From positions 52,218,975-52,282,974 of the forward strand of contig JACSVZ010000007.1 of assembly GCA_014706295.1 (NCBI GenBank): a DNA stretch of 64,000 nt, in the 5' to 3' direction. The notes beneath the pieces were generated by a model that made no database searches, had not been told where the DNA came from, and worked only from the letters and a program-made list of their open reading frames with translations. This stretch comes from Lycocorax pyrrhopterus obiensis. Taxonomy: Eukaryota; Chordata; Aves; Passeriformes; Paradisaeidae. Position numbers and translations under genes: made by a program. Of this stretch, positions 22,201-53,530 are shown piece by piece (the stretch's first letter is position 1; the number at the start of each line of letters is the position of its first letter).

Positions 22201-25200
22201 GTTTCTTTATTTTAGTTCTTCTGAAGGTATTACTTTCAGGCAGGTTATCGTTCTCTTGCAGCCTTGGCAACGCAATAGTTAGAGTGATCATAATACTATT
22301 ATTACTGTATGAGACTATGAAATCAGCCATGAATATGATGAAGTTGTTATCAGTGTCCAAGCTGATTGCGTTATAACAATGGCACAGACAGGGAAAAACT
22401 CATTTGGCTTTTTTCAAAGTGGTTTATTTGGTATAATTTAAATTCTCCTTTTTTTGTAGCCTTAAAAGAAAGGTGTGATTTTTATAGATACAATATGTTT
22501 GTGCTCAGAAATGCACAAAATAATCCCTAATACATTTCTCATTCTTTACAAAACCCCCATACTGCTAATTGGGTGATCAGATAAAATTCTTCCTCACACT
22601 GAAACAATTATAAAAACAATTTATTTACAACTGCAATGGACTAAAATTAAACTCAAGTGTGAGAGCTGCTTCTTGCTGAAGGTCTCTGAATGTCCTTCGA
22701 GTTTATAATAAGTTCTCATGGGACACATGAATTCATGCCCTTAATCCATTCTGACTTTAAAAGTCCAGTTTCTTTTATGGAATGTCTCATTATACAAGCT
22801 CTTGCTTCAGCAAATGCACTTCCATCACTTTTCTCTGAAGTCTGTTTAATATAACATCTTCTGAATTATTTAATGGGCAAATATATGGATTAAATAAAGC
22901 AAACACATCTACCAGAGTTTCTATATGCCTGACAAACTTTTGACCAAATCTTTCAGACTTTCTACAGCTGTCATATAAAATGTCTAAGCCTCAGATCTGG
23001 TCAGCATTATGGTCTCTGTGCCACAACAGAGCCATTCCTAAAGCTGTGGCAACAGGTCCTTAAGGATCTCTTCCCACTCTGAAAAAATGACAAATCCCAG
23101 AAAAGTAGCAAGTCAGGGATCCGACCATGGAAAACCATCTTGAGGCCAACAATAGTATCAATCAGAGCAGCCTTCCCCCTGCCCCAGCGTGTGGTAAGGA
23201 CTGGCCAGGTAGACTCAGGGGTCATGTCCCCCCAGTTCCTGCTCTGCTGCTCCCCAGTCTCTGCTGGGTGATTTTCACCTTCAGCCACAGCTTTTTTCCT
23301 ATGGCTTACATTTTGTTCAGTGCTCTGAAATTCAATTCTAGATTACATTTCCATGTTTTGGAGTGATATATAGTCCACGGTGAATGTTTACCCATGTAAG
23401 TGTAAGCCAGTCTGGAGTCTGCCTCTGATTAATTTGAATTTAAATCTGCATTTCATTTCTCCTGACCTTTGAAATCTCCCTCATGGCTACTCATCAGGAA
23501 ACCTTGATATGATAAATTAGAAATTCTTTTAGATCTTGGATCAGACTGGAATAATAATCACTCCACTTCCCAAATACCAATTTCAGGATTTGTTAGTCTG
23601 TTTCCAGAAACTGTGGATAGTTTAAGTGAAAAGAGATGTAGAAATTAAACTGGAAACATTTCTACATGTGAATTTAAGAGCAGAAAAAAGTTGCCTTCCC
23701 CTCCCATGGCCCTTTCAGACTTTAAAATCCAGACACTCTGACCACAGTTTTAGATTATTACTGACCCTGTTCTGAACTGTTCTGACCCCATGGCTTCTTC
23801 ACATGCCTTGATTAGTTTCATTCATAGCTGAAACTGTGAAGCAAAAGCAGAAGTCAGATGTATCTGTTAAAGCTGAGAAATTGAACTGCTGTTTTATTAT
23901 TTGTAGCAATTTAGGTGCAAATAAAGAAGGTGTAGAAGTCTGAAAAAGATGGGCACAGAGCAGCCAGGAGGTTTGGGACCCTGCGGTAGCAGAACACTTG
24001 AGACTGAGGGGAGTGGGCAGGTACCCAGGAGGCACACGAGTGGTACATGCCTTTTAAATTATCTCTTTTCCTTAGCAAAGGGATACACTGCTTAGGAAGA
24101 AGTCTTAGAGCCTGTAGCTGACCACCACCAGCCATAATGCTAGTGGCTAAATGGGCAGAGATGGTGGGAAAAAAACTTGCACAGGTTTAATGTCTCACTA
24201 AATCCATTCACTGGAGTAATTTGGATTCCCATCTGTAAGTAGTCCATCAATGAAAGAGGCATCTCAGAGCCCCAAAAAAGGAAGCCAAAAAATTGCTTTC
24301 AGTCCCAAGGAGATCACTGTGCAAACAACTCTGCTGTGTTTTAGAGCTCTGGCTTGTAAGCTGTCTGTAAACTCCATTTGAGTGATGCATCCTGGCTGCA
24401 TTGTCCATTATCTTTTCCTTTTTTAGTGGGTTATTTTAAAACTTCTCACATGCAAGCTTGGATGACAAAGCATCCTGGCTAAAACCCTGAAGAAAGTGAA
24501 GTCAGGGCCTGTGCGGCCATTGATTTACGTGGCTGAAGATTGTGATCTGCAGAAAACAGGTCTGATTTCTCACAGCCGTATTTATTTTGGAATTTTGTTC
24601 CTTGTTCAGTGTCAAAATAATGGAGTTATACCTGTGTTAAACAAGATGTTGGCAGTCCTTCAAGTGGGTATACAGGGGACAGAAAATAATTTTCCCTCTA
24701 AATGCCAGGAAACAAATTTTCGTAAACATACTTCACAAAGGCACTCAGTTTAGTTTCAGCAAGAGTTCGTGGACCTCTTCCTTAATGAACCATATGACAC
24801 AATTAAATCTTATCACGTAGCAGATGAGGTCAGTTCCAAAATTTAACTTGATGATACCAAGTACATGCAATGAGCTTCTTAGAAATTCAGTATTCTTGGT
24901 TTGATTTGCCAGTTAATTTTGCATCTTTACAAAGATATCTCGAGTCCAATATCCTAGAATAATGCAAATAATAAGAATGATTTAATTTGGGAGCTGTTAC
25001 AAAAGTAACTTCAATTGATATTCATCTGAGTTTGCAGCAAAGTACTTTCCCACTGCTTTTGCAGTAGAAGGTTGCTCCTTCTGACACTTAATGTAATATT
25101 TTACTTTAAGGTTTTAACACTCAATTACTTAGCCTGGGCAATTCCAGTCCCACCAAATACAGCAAAAAAAGGCAGGCTTGAAAGCCAGGTTTGCATCATA

Positions 25201-25413
25201 GACCTCAGTAGCAGTTTTGCAATAAATGTCATGGGTTGGCAGTGTTCCTTTAAGTTGATACTTAAAGGAAAGACAGCGTAAGAATATATTGTGTTTACAC
25301 TGCAAAATTAGCTAGATATAAAAATCATTATTTCAAGCATTTTTATAAAATTTTAATCCATTCTAGTCTCTTTGTATTTTATTTCTATTTCTATTCCAAT
25401 GTATTTAATTTTA
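19236..25413. other. Intergenic DNA, CCDC85C-HHIPL1 spacer, part 2
   Basis: No gene was recognised. It holds a 16-base A run at 20908-20923, an old CR1 tail near 21590-21643 and a T run near 21801-21813. The rest is AT-rich unique sequence with only short chance reading frames. Confidence 0.6.
21590..21643 (+). mobile_element. CR1 LINE 3' tail fragment, degenerate
   Basis: GTAGGTCCCTTCAAACTGAA followed by ATTCTATTCTAT resembles the 3' end of a CR1 element in plus orientation (GGTCCCTTCCAACC...ATTCTATG). It is short and diverged, so it is an old or heavily truncated copy. Confidence 0.6.
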
Positions 25414-25488
25414 ATTCTATTCTATTCTATTCTATTCTATTCTATTCTATTCCGTTCCATTCCATTCCATTCCATTCCATTCCATTCT
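25414..25488. repeat. (ATTCT)n-(ATTCC)n compound pentanucleotide repeat
   Basis: Fifteen uninterrupted pentamers: seven ATTCT, then ATTCC, GTTCC, five ATTCC and a final ATTCT. The flank to the left (TTTCTATTTCTATTCCAATG) is a decayed extension. The switch between two related units suggests expansion from a mutated unit. Confidence 0.95.
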
Positions 25489-28400
25489 AAGCTTTTTAAT
25501 CTTTTCTATGATGTACTGGATTCCTGTACCTTGCTGATGTCCAGGACATGACAGATTTGTGACAACGTGGCACTAGATTTGGAGCCTGACTTGTGTTTTA
25601 TGCCGAAGTCCTAGTTCTAGAGATTTCTGGTCAGCAATTACAAATGGCGTAGAAATATCACAGAACTGCTGAGTGCATCAAAACTGTGTATGTTGCATGG
25701 TTTAGATTCAATCCATGGGGCTATGAAGTCTTTGAAATGGCCCCAGGTGATATGAAAGCTTAACCCTGGTGAGGTGGCAGAGCTTGTGTGACCCAGTTTC
25801 AAAGGCTTGGTGCTGCCACAGGGTGGGAGGAGGCTGGCAGACCCTCCTTTTGCCCAAGCCCAGAAGAATTCCCTTTGCATGGGAGGAGTTTCTCGCATAT
25901 AAAGGACAGCTCAGATGTATAATCCAGAAGGATGTGAAATTAACAGGGGGAAATAGGATGTCAGGGACGGAGCATGCGTTCATGTGCGTGTGTGCCCGCG
26001 CGCAGGAGGGAGCGCGCTGGCTGCTTCTGCAATTTTGAAGCATTTCTCTAATAGCAACAGACAGACAGCCCAAGCATATATTACTGCTCCTCTGCTTTGT
26101 TGCTCATTGCCCAGACAATGTGGTGATAAGCATGGAAAAATGCCCAGGGAGAGAAATGCAGCAAAAACCTCAGTGTCCTTTCCTACACTCACATCTCTTC
26201 TGCAATATTAGCCAAAGCAGACAGATGCCCAGACATCATCCTGTATCAGCCCACCCAGTGATCTCGAAGCAACAAAAACATAGGAGTAATTGTAAGGCAC
26301 GAGGTTGTTTTGTTTTGCATGGAGCGTATCTCCATTTGATAGTAACCATTTTAAAGTCTGGAAGAATTTTGCACTCACTAAGCTGATTTTACAAGCAAAG
26401 AGAAGTGCTTGTCAGCAAAGGTTAATGTAGCTGTCACTGCAGGAGAGCCCTGTGGGTAGAAAGAGTCTCATCTGGCTGTTTTTTAAAGGGCAAGAGTCAT
26501 CACTGTGAAGGAGGAATTTTTCCATTTCTAGGAACCTTTCACATCATTGTAGTGAACTGCTGCATAAGTTACCACTTCTCTACAGTTTCTCTATTTTTAT
26601 GATTATCAATATTTGTTTCTATTATATGTATTTTAAAGTCTTATAAGATGCTCTTGTCCAAAATGAATAAAATCTTTATTTGAGAAGATGAAAAGAGAAT
26701 TTCTGTGTGTTTTTATGGCTTGCAGTGGTACAATATTAGAGTACTGTGAAGCAGAAAAGAACTGTCTCCCCTTTTTATTGATGGGAGCAGGGGCAAGAAG
26801 AGACTAAGCACTGAAATTAGGCTACTTACTCTAACCTCTTGCCTCATGAACACCTTTAATTCATGGTGGCCTCATCATAAGGGAATTGAATCCAAGTCTA
26901 CAGCATCCAAGCCACCTGCTTACTGCTGGGTGGGGTCAACCCTCCTTAAAGCATCAAAGGTGAGATCTGCACAGTTATGGGCTAAATACTCCTAATTCAT
27001 GTACAGCAGTTGTAACAAAGAGAGATTGGCCACATCATGCTTGCCTGACCATGGAGGGTCTCACACTGGAGGAATCCAGACCCTGTGGTGAGCTTCCATT
27101 TACACCTCCAGGATGTCCCTGGTACAGCCAGGGGACACACATGCTCCATGTAACAGCAAAAAGCCAAGAATGATCCTGGGACTCCCAAACGGCAGATGGC
27201 TTTATTTCCCCCTGGTTACCAGGAGATGGAGTCGTGCCACATGAAGCATCAGTGCAGGCAGAGCTTTGCCTCACAGAGAGGATCTTTAGTTGAGATATTC
27301 AGGAAATTTTCTCTTGGAGCTTACAAATAGGAAAGCTGGCAATGCTGAACGCTTGGATGAAAAGGCATGGGTGGAAGAAGGCTAACTGTGGGCGTTCCCT
27401 TGTGAGGACAGTGCTGTGAACAAGCCAGTTTCCCACCTGCAGCAAGCTAATAGAGGCTAATAAAGATGCCATTGGATACCGCTCACATGGCAGCTATTTG
27501 TATGTATTTGTAGGTGTTACTGAACTAGATTTGAAACAAAGACTCTGAGGTGAAAACCTGGATTTAGATTCACCGGAGACCAAACCACCATTCACATGTT
27601 GCATAAAGAATAGAAAAAAGCACTAATACTTGTCCCAGATCCATCCATTATCTCTGCCATGTCAGATACAGGAAATATCCATATGGTAGCAGGCTATGCG
27701 TTGGACACCACAATTTAACTGAGAATCTGCTGACAGAAGAGGTTGTACCCTGGCAGACCTTCATGCATGAAAGCTCAGAGCAGCTACAAGATTTGCAGTA
27801 TCCCAACAGCTTCTCCAGCGGAGTCCAGAGGCAATCCATCCTAGAGCACCTCAATGCCTTCCTTGAGCTTGGAGTGATCCTGAAAGGCCACCTTCTCTGC
27901 TCCTGAATCCACAGCATTTCGGAGCAGCAAAGAGCTGAGAGGCCCTGAGAAGCTGCTCTCAGTCAAGGGATAAACGGTGGTTATTTCATGGAGCACTGCC
28001 TGGGTTGCGTAAAACAGAGTCAGTGTTTAGAAATAGCACTGGGTCCTCCTTAGCTGATGAATAGCCAAAGCACCAGGAGCAGAGGTGCATTTCTCACTGC
28101 TGATGCTTGCTCAGAGGGTATTTCCTTCTGCTCCTGACCCAGATGTTGGTACAGTGAGCAGGACTCTGCTCAGTCTAGCTTGGGTTACTGCAGCATGCCC
28201 CAAGGGCATCCAGAAATAGCAATGCTGTGTGATCTCCAGTGACCTCCCAGTTATCTCTGTGTGAAAATCAGGCTGTTAATTTTGACATATATTAGCTGCA
28301 GTTAGTTCAAGACCTCCTTACCTGACCTTCCCCTTGCTTGGCTGTTGGGGTTGTGGGAGGTGATCAGACCATCATTTCCCAGATGTGACCCATTCAGCGC

Positions 28401-31400
28401 TTGTGGCAGGTCACTGCCAGGGAAATCCCCTTTGCTCCTGAGCTTTGCTCCTTCCTGCCTGCAACAGCCAAAGCTGACAACTCCTGACACCCATCAGGTC
28501 CCCACTGAAAATGCTGCAGCCAATGCTGAGGCCAGGGAAGAGCCAAGAGCCGAAACTCCTTTAAACCCATGTACTTCTACAGCAACAGATACTATTGCTC
28601 ATGAATTAAACATGAAATAAATACAGCTCTCAATTTGCAGTTATTTCTAGCAGATCTTAGAAAACTCTGCAAAAATAAAAATTCTGCACAACACCTAGCA
28701 TTTGTGCCTGTTGATACGGTTGTGCCTTTTTGGCTTTCACAGCTATGCTTCTGCAATGCTTTTTAAGTGCCACATCTGCTTTTGAGCATTTTGAACTATG
28801 TCAGGTTGACTCATAAATCATAACTGATATACAGACTACGAGACATTTTGCTTATGGCAAAATAACTCTAAGTGTCTGAAAATGCCATACTTTCAAAACT
28901 TAGGATTTAATTCCATGATTTAGGTCAATAGGAGTTTAGAGTTGGATTTGCAAAAGTCTAGAGGCACATCCAGACAGTGGAAATGCTAAAGATGTTGAAG
29001 CATGTCCGACACTGAGGCTGTGTGGACACCAGTGGCAGGCAGGCACCTAACCCACTTGGACTTGTAAGAAGCCATCATGAACTTCCACCAGAATTAGGCT
29101 GTGAGAGAATTTAGTAGTTTGCAGTACTGTTGATCCATCACAGCCTTTTCTGCGGGGCAGAACAGCAACAGAAAGGGAAGCAAACAGAACCTTCTCAGAA
29201 TTTCCCTCAAGTTTCCAGGTGCTGCACCTAGAGCAGGTTTTAATTGCAATGTTCCCAGACTACTGGGTTGGGAACCATTTGCTGTTACCAAGAGAGGTGC
29301 TTGAAGAGACCCCACAGTGGCAGATACCCCACAGCAGTTCTGGGGTCAAAGCCTCCTCAGCTTTGGGGAGGGAAATGATCACATGTGTTTCTTCTCAGCC
29401 TTGCCCAGGGAATGTGAAAGAAAAGGCACCAAATCAATGATGGAGGAGCATGGTTGCCTCGGCCCTTAAATGCAATACTACTCTAAACAAACTGAAAATT
29501 TGCATATTCCCTTACCAAAAGAAGTTGTTCCTTGCATATTTCATGAAGACACTGGACTTGATTGGAAACCAGTGGCAGTGTGGTTACCAGCTGCCTGCTG
29601 GTACTGGGGCAGATATGCAAGGGGTGTAACTACCACAGGGTTGCCAGATTGGTTCAGGATTCTCCAGGTATCCTACACTATGCATGCTCTGCACAGCCAC
29701 AGTCCCTGTTCCTCCAGAAAAGAGCCCACTACATTATCCTCATGGACTTTTGCAACTTCTTTATTTCTTTCCTATTTTGTCCTTCCTGAAATTTGTTTGG
29801 CCTCTAGGTATGTTTTTTGTGAAATACATGTCTGAGGGCTTGGTTGAGCTGTCAGCGTTATACACCTAATTTCTCAGAAAGATTTCAGAAATACTGAATT
29901 CATAATATCTCTGGTTTTAGACCAGCATCCATTATTTGCTGCATGACCTGATTACTTTGGGGAAGAATTTTTCAAGTTACAGCTGGCTTTTATTGGCTAT
30001 GACTTGTATTTTCAACTATTAGAAAATATCTGAACAACCTGTTTATTAGCTTTTTGTCCTTCAACGGGGTAGTGTAATAGCAGCATTGGCTGCTGCTAGC
30101 TTTCTTCAAACAAAGCAACATTTTTGTGGTTCTTAATCAAAAAACCTTATTCTCTCCAAACTAGAGATGGAACTGAATGATCCTGGGACAAAGGCCTGGA
30201 TCCAAATGGGATTTTTCTTTTTGAGTATGAGCTCAAGCTATGATTAATCACCTTTTCTTTCAGTGGAATATACTTGCTTCTGTAAGTGAGCTTTTTCACC
30301 TCACAGAGGGAAATGAAAAAGCGGGGTATTTCATTATGCCTTGGATCACTGATGAGGAAAGGCTCATTTGTACAATTCACTGAGCAAGCCTTTTCGTCTA
30401 TTTCTCGTTACAGACAAATTATATGGTTATATGTTAAGTTACAACATGAAGTATTCAGATGTTACATAAAATCAATACAATGCTTTCTGAAAAGAAACAT
30501 ACATTTTAATGTCTTTATTTCTCTTGTGACCAAAAAGGGAAAAAGATCCATGTACTGTAAAAGAGAGAGAACCCATTCAAGGGTTGTTACTTATTGTTCT
30601 ATTGCTGTTACCGCAGGGAAAATAGTAGTAATTTTAAAAAATCATTTCTGCATGATCTGCTTTTGTGTGAACTGATAAGAAAATATGTTCTTTCTGCACA
30701 TGCAACACATAAGGAATGTTTACTGCCCATATGGTCTCTTGAGGGCTCTGACATTAGAATTTCTATGGTATCTAGTTGAGAACCAAAAAAGCAATTATCT
30801 GAGTGCTGTAAAACTGTGACATTTGCATCCTGCCTGTGCATAAAATGAGCCTAAGAAGGACAGGAAAAGCATTTAGCAATGTGTCACCTGTATGGGAATC
30901 CTGTTTATTATACACTATGGTTGTGCTCTGCTGATTTACATCCTCTGCAGGGTTGCCCCAGTGCTTTGTACAAAAATCTGCCATGACACATGACACAGAG
31001 CCCAGAAATGTGCACCAGAGGCTGCTGCTGAAGGTGCTTCATCACAGCACGATTAAAGGATGTGATGGACTCGCGTGGCTCCATTAGAAGGAGAAATTAG
31101 GTCTTTGATGCTGCAGCAGTTTGTTTCATTCCACGTCTGAGTCATCCCAGCATGTCAAGACGCAGCGGGATTTCCGCTTATCGAATCCTCTGACAGTATT
31201 CCCGATATAGCACATGATGCTGCCTGCACTGGGTTGGCTCCCCAGGTTCCTTGCATTAAACACTTCCTCAATATCAAAATGTGTTGGTAGGCCTGTCACA
31301 GCCAGTGTGAATTCAGCTACTTGTGTTCCCTGGAAAATCACCTCGAACAGAAGATGTCCATTTGCTTTTGACTGTGCTATAAAACAATTCTTTCATCTTT

Positions 31401-32734
31401 CCAAAGGCTTAATGTATTTTTTTGACTGTTTGGGTAGAACAGTGAGAGCTGTGTGAATGAGCAGTCTCCATGCCAGTGGATCACAGACTGCCTAGCATGG
31501 GTTCTGTTCTGTTCAGGCGTTACCTCACTTGCATTGTGGGTTTGTGTGTACAGGCACATGCACATTTTCCTTTATTTTATTCTCATAATAATAACAATCT
31601 GTCCTCAGTATCTCCACCAGTAAGGAAAACAAAACACCGAGAAGACAAATGAAGAGCAGAATGGTTTTGTGATCAGAAGAGTGTTGATAAAGCAAAGCCT
31701 AATTTCCTTTGTGAAGAGCTGTAACCGTCTATTTAATTCCTGACTGTTAAGTTTTTAGGGATGGTGTTCTCAGCTGACTTGGGTATGAGCAGTGTGTCCT
31801 TTGGGTATTAAAGCTCAGAGCTTTAAACTCTCCTTAAGGATGGACTTCCAGACACGGGGTCTAATGTTGGTCATTTGATCAAATGCAATTTGTTTGCATT
31901 TTTAATCAATGTGCCCACATTCACTCTGTCCCATGAACACTAACAAATTCTGATGTATGCAGAAAGAGTGAAAAAATCTGGATGTTGTACATTCAAGGAG
32001 CTCATTTGGGGGACATAAGGAAGTCTTTTTGAGCTGCAGGGTATCTACAACTATCAGTTGCTTCAATGGTCACTAAAGATTTCAGGTTTCATACCTCAAA
32101 ATGATCAACATTTTTTAAATTTAGTGGGTTTGTGCCTTAATGTTGGGTTGTTTGCAAGCAAATACTGCATTTTCACACCAGGCTTCTTCAATTTCATCCA
32201 TCAATAAAAATGCTGATTTTGAGAATTAATTGAAGTCAAGAACTTCTATGGACTTCAGTGGGAAAATGAGAAATCCAAAACAAAATCAATTAAAAAACCA
32301 CCAAAATAAACAAAAAAAAAAAAAGGACTTGTTTCCAATAGCTGATATACAGCACAAAATATTCAATTGATTGATTCAGGGCATTAGGCACAAGAACAAT
32401 TGTTCAAATTATCCGAATTAAAAATGAGTCATTTTAATACAAAACCTTCTGAGTGCCAAATTCTCAGACTACCATATGCCATATGATCTTGGAGAATACT
32501 GCTTAAGACAAGCTTCATCCCCATTCTGTAACTGCTCCACAGATGCATGGTACTGCCCTCGGGTGGGAACAAGGGCAACTTCAAATTTAGCATGTCAGGT
32601 CAAGGGTAACAGCTCCCCTCCTGAGTTTAGTCTCTAGAGATAGTTCAGCAGAGAACTCATAAAAAAAGAAAAAAAAGGTGATTAAAAATGTCAATAAACT
32701 ACACCTTGAGAGATTGCCATGGGGTGGATGCACA
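25489..32734. other. Intergenic DNA, CCDC85C-HHIPL1 spacer, part 3
   Basis: No gene was recognised. Around 25965-26025 is a short CpG/CA-rich stretch, and 31060-31350 is a candidate regulatory element. A 13-base A run lies at 32312-32324. The rest is unique AT-rich sequence with short chance frames. Confidence 0.6.
31060..31350. promoter_or_regulatory. Candidate conserved noncoding element with AP-1 and NF-kB-like words
   Basis: The segment stands out from AT-rich surroundings by dense complex sequence and several CpGs. It holds a perfect palindromic AP-1 word TGAGTCA at 31138-31144 and an NF-kB-like GGGATTTCCG at 31167-31176 (9 of 10 consensus positions). A 71-codon minus-strand frame (31126-31341) covers part of it but matches no family I know and has no evident splice context. 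I favour an enhancer. Confidence 0.35.
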
Positions 32735-32870
32735 TTGACTGCCCTCATTTTATGAATGGGAGAATCCAGGCAGAAACGGAGTATCTTGGGAATAGTAAGT
32801 TAAGTCTCCAGGCAGAGCTGGGAAGAAAAGCCGGAGCTGTGTGCTCTATCCACCACACCACAGAGCCCTC
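32735..32870 (-). mobile_element. MIR-type SINE relic
   Basis: Read on the plus strand, the order of words is that of a reverse-complemented MIR core-SINE: CCCTCATTTTATGAATGGGA (consensus CCTCATTTTACAGATGAGGA), then GTAAGTTAAGT, AGGCAGAGCTGGGA and GTGCTCTATCCACCACACC (consensus GTGCTCTTAACCACTACGC). Spacing fits with small indels. MIRs are ancient tRNA-derived SINEs, rare and degraded in birds. Orientation is minus. Confidence 0.72.
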
Positions 32871-34485
32871 AAATGCAGCCCATGAGCTCCTACCTGTGGC
32901 CTGGGAAGTCTCAAAACTCAGCTCACAACAAGCTGTAAAATAAGCCATCTTTAACAGAAGGATCTCATTAATGAGCCAAGGCAGCTCCAGTCTCTGCTTC
33001 GCCAGTGCCTTGCCCATGAATTGCTGTGCAGTCCACAGCCTGAGGGGTAACCAAAAAATTGCCCTGCCTGAAAGAGAAAAACAGTGGAAGCTCTGGCATG
33101 GGGATGTATTTTAAATGCACACAGAGGACTTCCCAAAGGTATTTTATGCTGTTTCAGAGTGATGAGCAGATCAAATCTATAGTTCTTGCTCTACAGCTCA
33201 CTGCTAAATATGTACAGCATTTCATTTTCCTTTCATTTCTGAAACGTTTCATGGATGCCAAACTAATCAAGAACTGCATTAGCAAATCAAGAGGCTATAG
33301 GATTAATCTCATTATCCAGAATATGTTTGGCTACTGGAATCCATTCTTTATACATTAAGCATTGTTTCAGTGTTAATTAACAGTGTCTAATAACCATTAT
33401 AGACACCGAAACGACAGCCACTGTTAACCACAGGAATAAAATATTAGCTGGGATGAAGAGGGAGATGTCTTTACATCACGTGTTTTAAGCAATATGGAGT
33501 TGCATAACTGCATACTCCTTTTTTGCACAGCATGCAAACTTTTCAGGGGCAGCAACTTGATCATGTGCTTTCCAAAACACTTGCGAAGGTCGTCCGTGAA
33601 AAAAGTGGTTTTAAGTGACCAATAATAAAAGGGCAGAGAATTCTCAAGTGAAATTACCAGGTATTCTGGTTGCCTGCACATTTGCAGAATTTTGAGTGAC
33701 CTTAACAGCAGTTACATAAGCGTACGGAGAGAAAATAAACTCGTATTAAACGTGTAACACATATGAGCGCCTGACAGGATGTTCCAAGCCATGCAGTGAT
33801 TTTATAGTCCATATGCACTGTACAGTAGTTCTTTGGTCTCAAAGTAGGAGTCAGAAATAGTGTATCAGCATGAACTCCATTATTTGTCTTTGAGGGGCAG
33901 TCAGTGTGTTAATATTAAAATATACGATACACTTTGGCTAGCTGTGTTTAACAGCAAAAAAGCGCCCTCTACATGGGACTAGATCTTACTAGCTGATAAC
34001 ATCACATGTGGTACGGCTATATGATGTGTATGTGGGGTAACTATTTTCCTGGGGTGTGGGGTAGGGAAAGTGTCATCAGCAGTTTAATTTTATTTGGGCA
34101 AGGGAGCACCATTCTGAGTGCTTCACAGAGCAGAGTATGCCACCTGAGCTGCCTAGGGCCCCACGGTGTAAAGACTACACCAGACTTACTCTTTCCAGCC
34201 TCAAAGCTAAATCTAATCAGTCTCAGCCCAGGATGAGATTGGCAAAGGACGCAGAAGCACGAGCTGTACTGAAGTTACTTTTTCTTGTTATTAAATATAT
34301 CCATCAGCCGTATAAACTCCGAGTGCTATATTCTGTCGTGTTTGGGTCATACAAAAGCCTCAGCGACAGAACCGAGCCCAGTAGACATCACTTGAGGAGT
34401 AGATCTAAGGAATTAGTTCCCAGCATGATCCATCTGCTGCTGTATGCTCCACTCCGGTGCTGTGTGACACCCTGTGCCGGCTGTC
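32871..34485. other. HHIPL1 upstream flank
   Basis: No exon was recognised between the MIR relic and the HHIPL1 CpG island. The sequence is AT-rich with scattered CpGs (for example near 33585-33600 and 33720-33760). It includes a CTCF-like motif at 33962-33975. Confidence 0.55.
33962..33975 (-). promoter_or_regulatory. Candidate CTCF site (reverse)
   Basis: The reverse complement CATGTAGAGGGCGC contains a perfect 9-base CTCF core (AGAGGGCGC against AGRKGGCRS) with a weaker 5' half. It lies about 770 bp upstream of the HHIPL1 start codon. Motif match only. Confidence 0.4.
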
Positions 34486-34746
34486 CAGCCAAGTACCTGC
34501 CCGGCTGCGGTCTGGGCGGAATCAATATAAAATCGCCTGTCCAAAGCCACCACCGAACACACACGCGTGCGGCGAGCGGCGCCGCGACCCTGAGCGCTCG
34601 GTGCTGCCGTCCGGGCGCTGGCAGCCCTCGGGGCGGCCGCTCCCCGCGCTCCCGGAGCCGCCGTCCGGGCGGAGCGGGCCCGGCCGAGCCCGGGCGCAGC
34701 CGGGCGGGGGCAGCGCCCACCTCGCCGGCGGAGCCCCAGCAGCGCC

Positions 34747-53144
<18,398 letters not shown>

Positions 53145-53530
53145 CAGAAGAGCTGGGGAAGGCAGCTGAGGGACTTGGAGCACATCCCTTTCTTGTCCAA
53201 CCCTCTAAACCAGCTGCAGTATTGAGGAGGGTGTTCCCTGCCTTGAGGATGCTGCATCTGTTTAAAGTAATGTTTTCTTCATGTTGTCCTCATGCATCTG
53301 CCTCAGAGGAGGAAAAAAAAAGTAAAATGAAGCACTGAAATGAGTATGTTGTGGGCAGGGAGTGCATTTCTAAGTGTTTTTTTTGTAGGAAGAAACCCCC
53401 AAACATCAGCCTTTATAGATCAGAAAAGAGATGCATCCTGTTGCCCTTTCCCATTTCAAAATACAGCATTCCTCAGCTGTGCTTCACAATGTTTTGTCAA
53501 AAAAATAAAAATTCCCACATGACCATGTTT
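53145..53530 (+). terminator. HHIPL1: HHIPL1 3' UTR with candidate poly(A) signal
   Basis: The first canonical AATAAA after the stop codon is at 53504-53509, about 360 nt downstream, followed within 30 nt by TG/T-containing sequence. This would give a short 3' UTR. Other, more distal signals may be used; the cleavage site is inferred. Confidence 0.55.
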
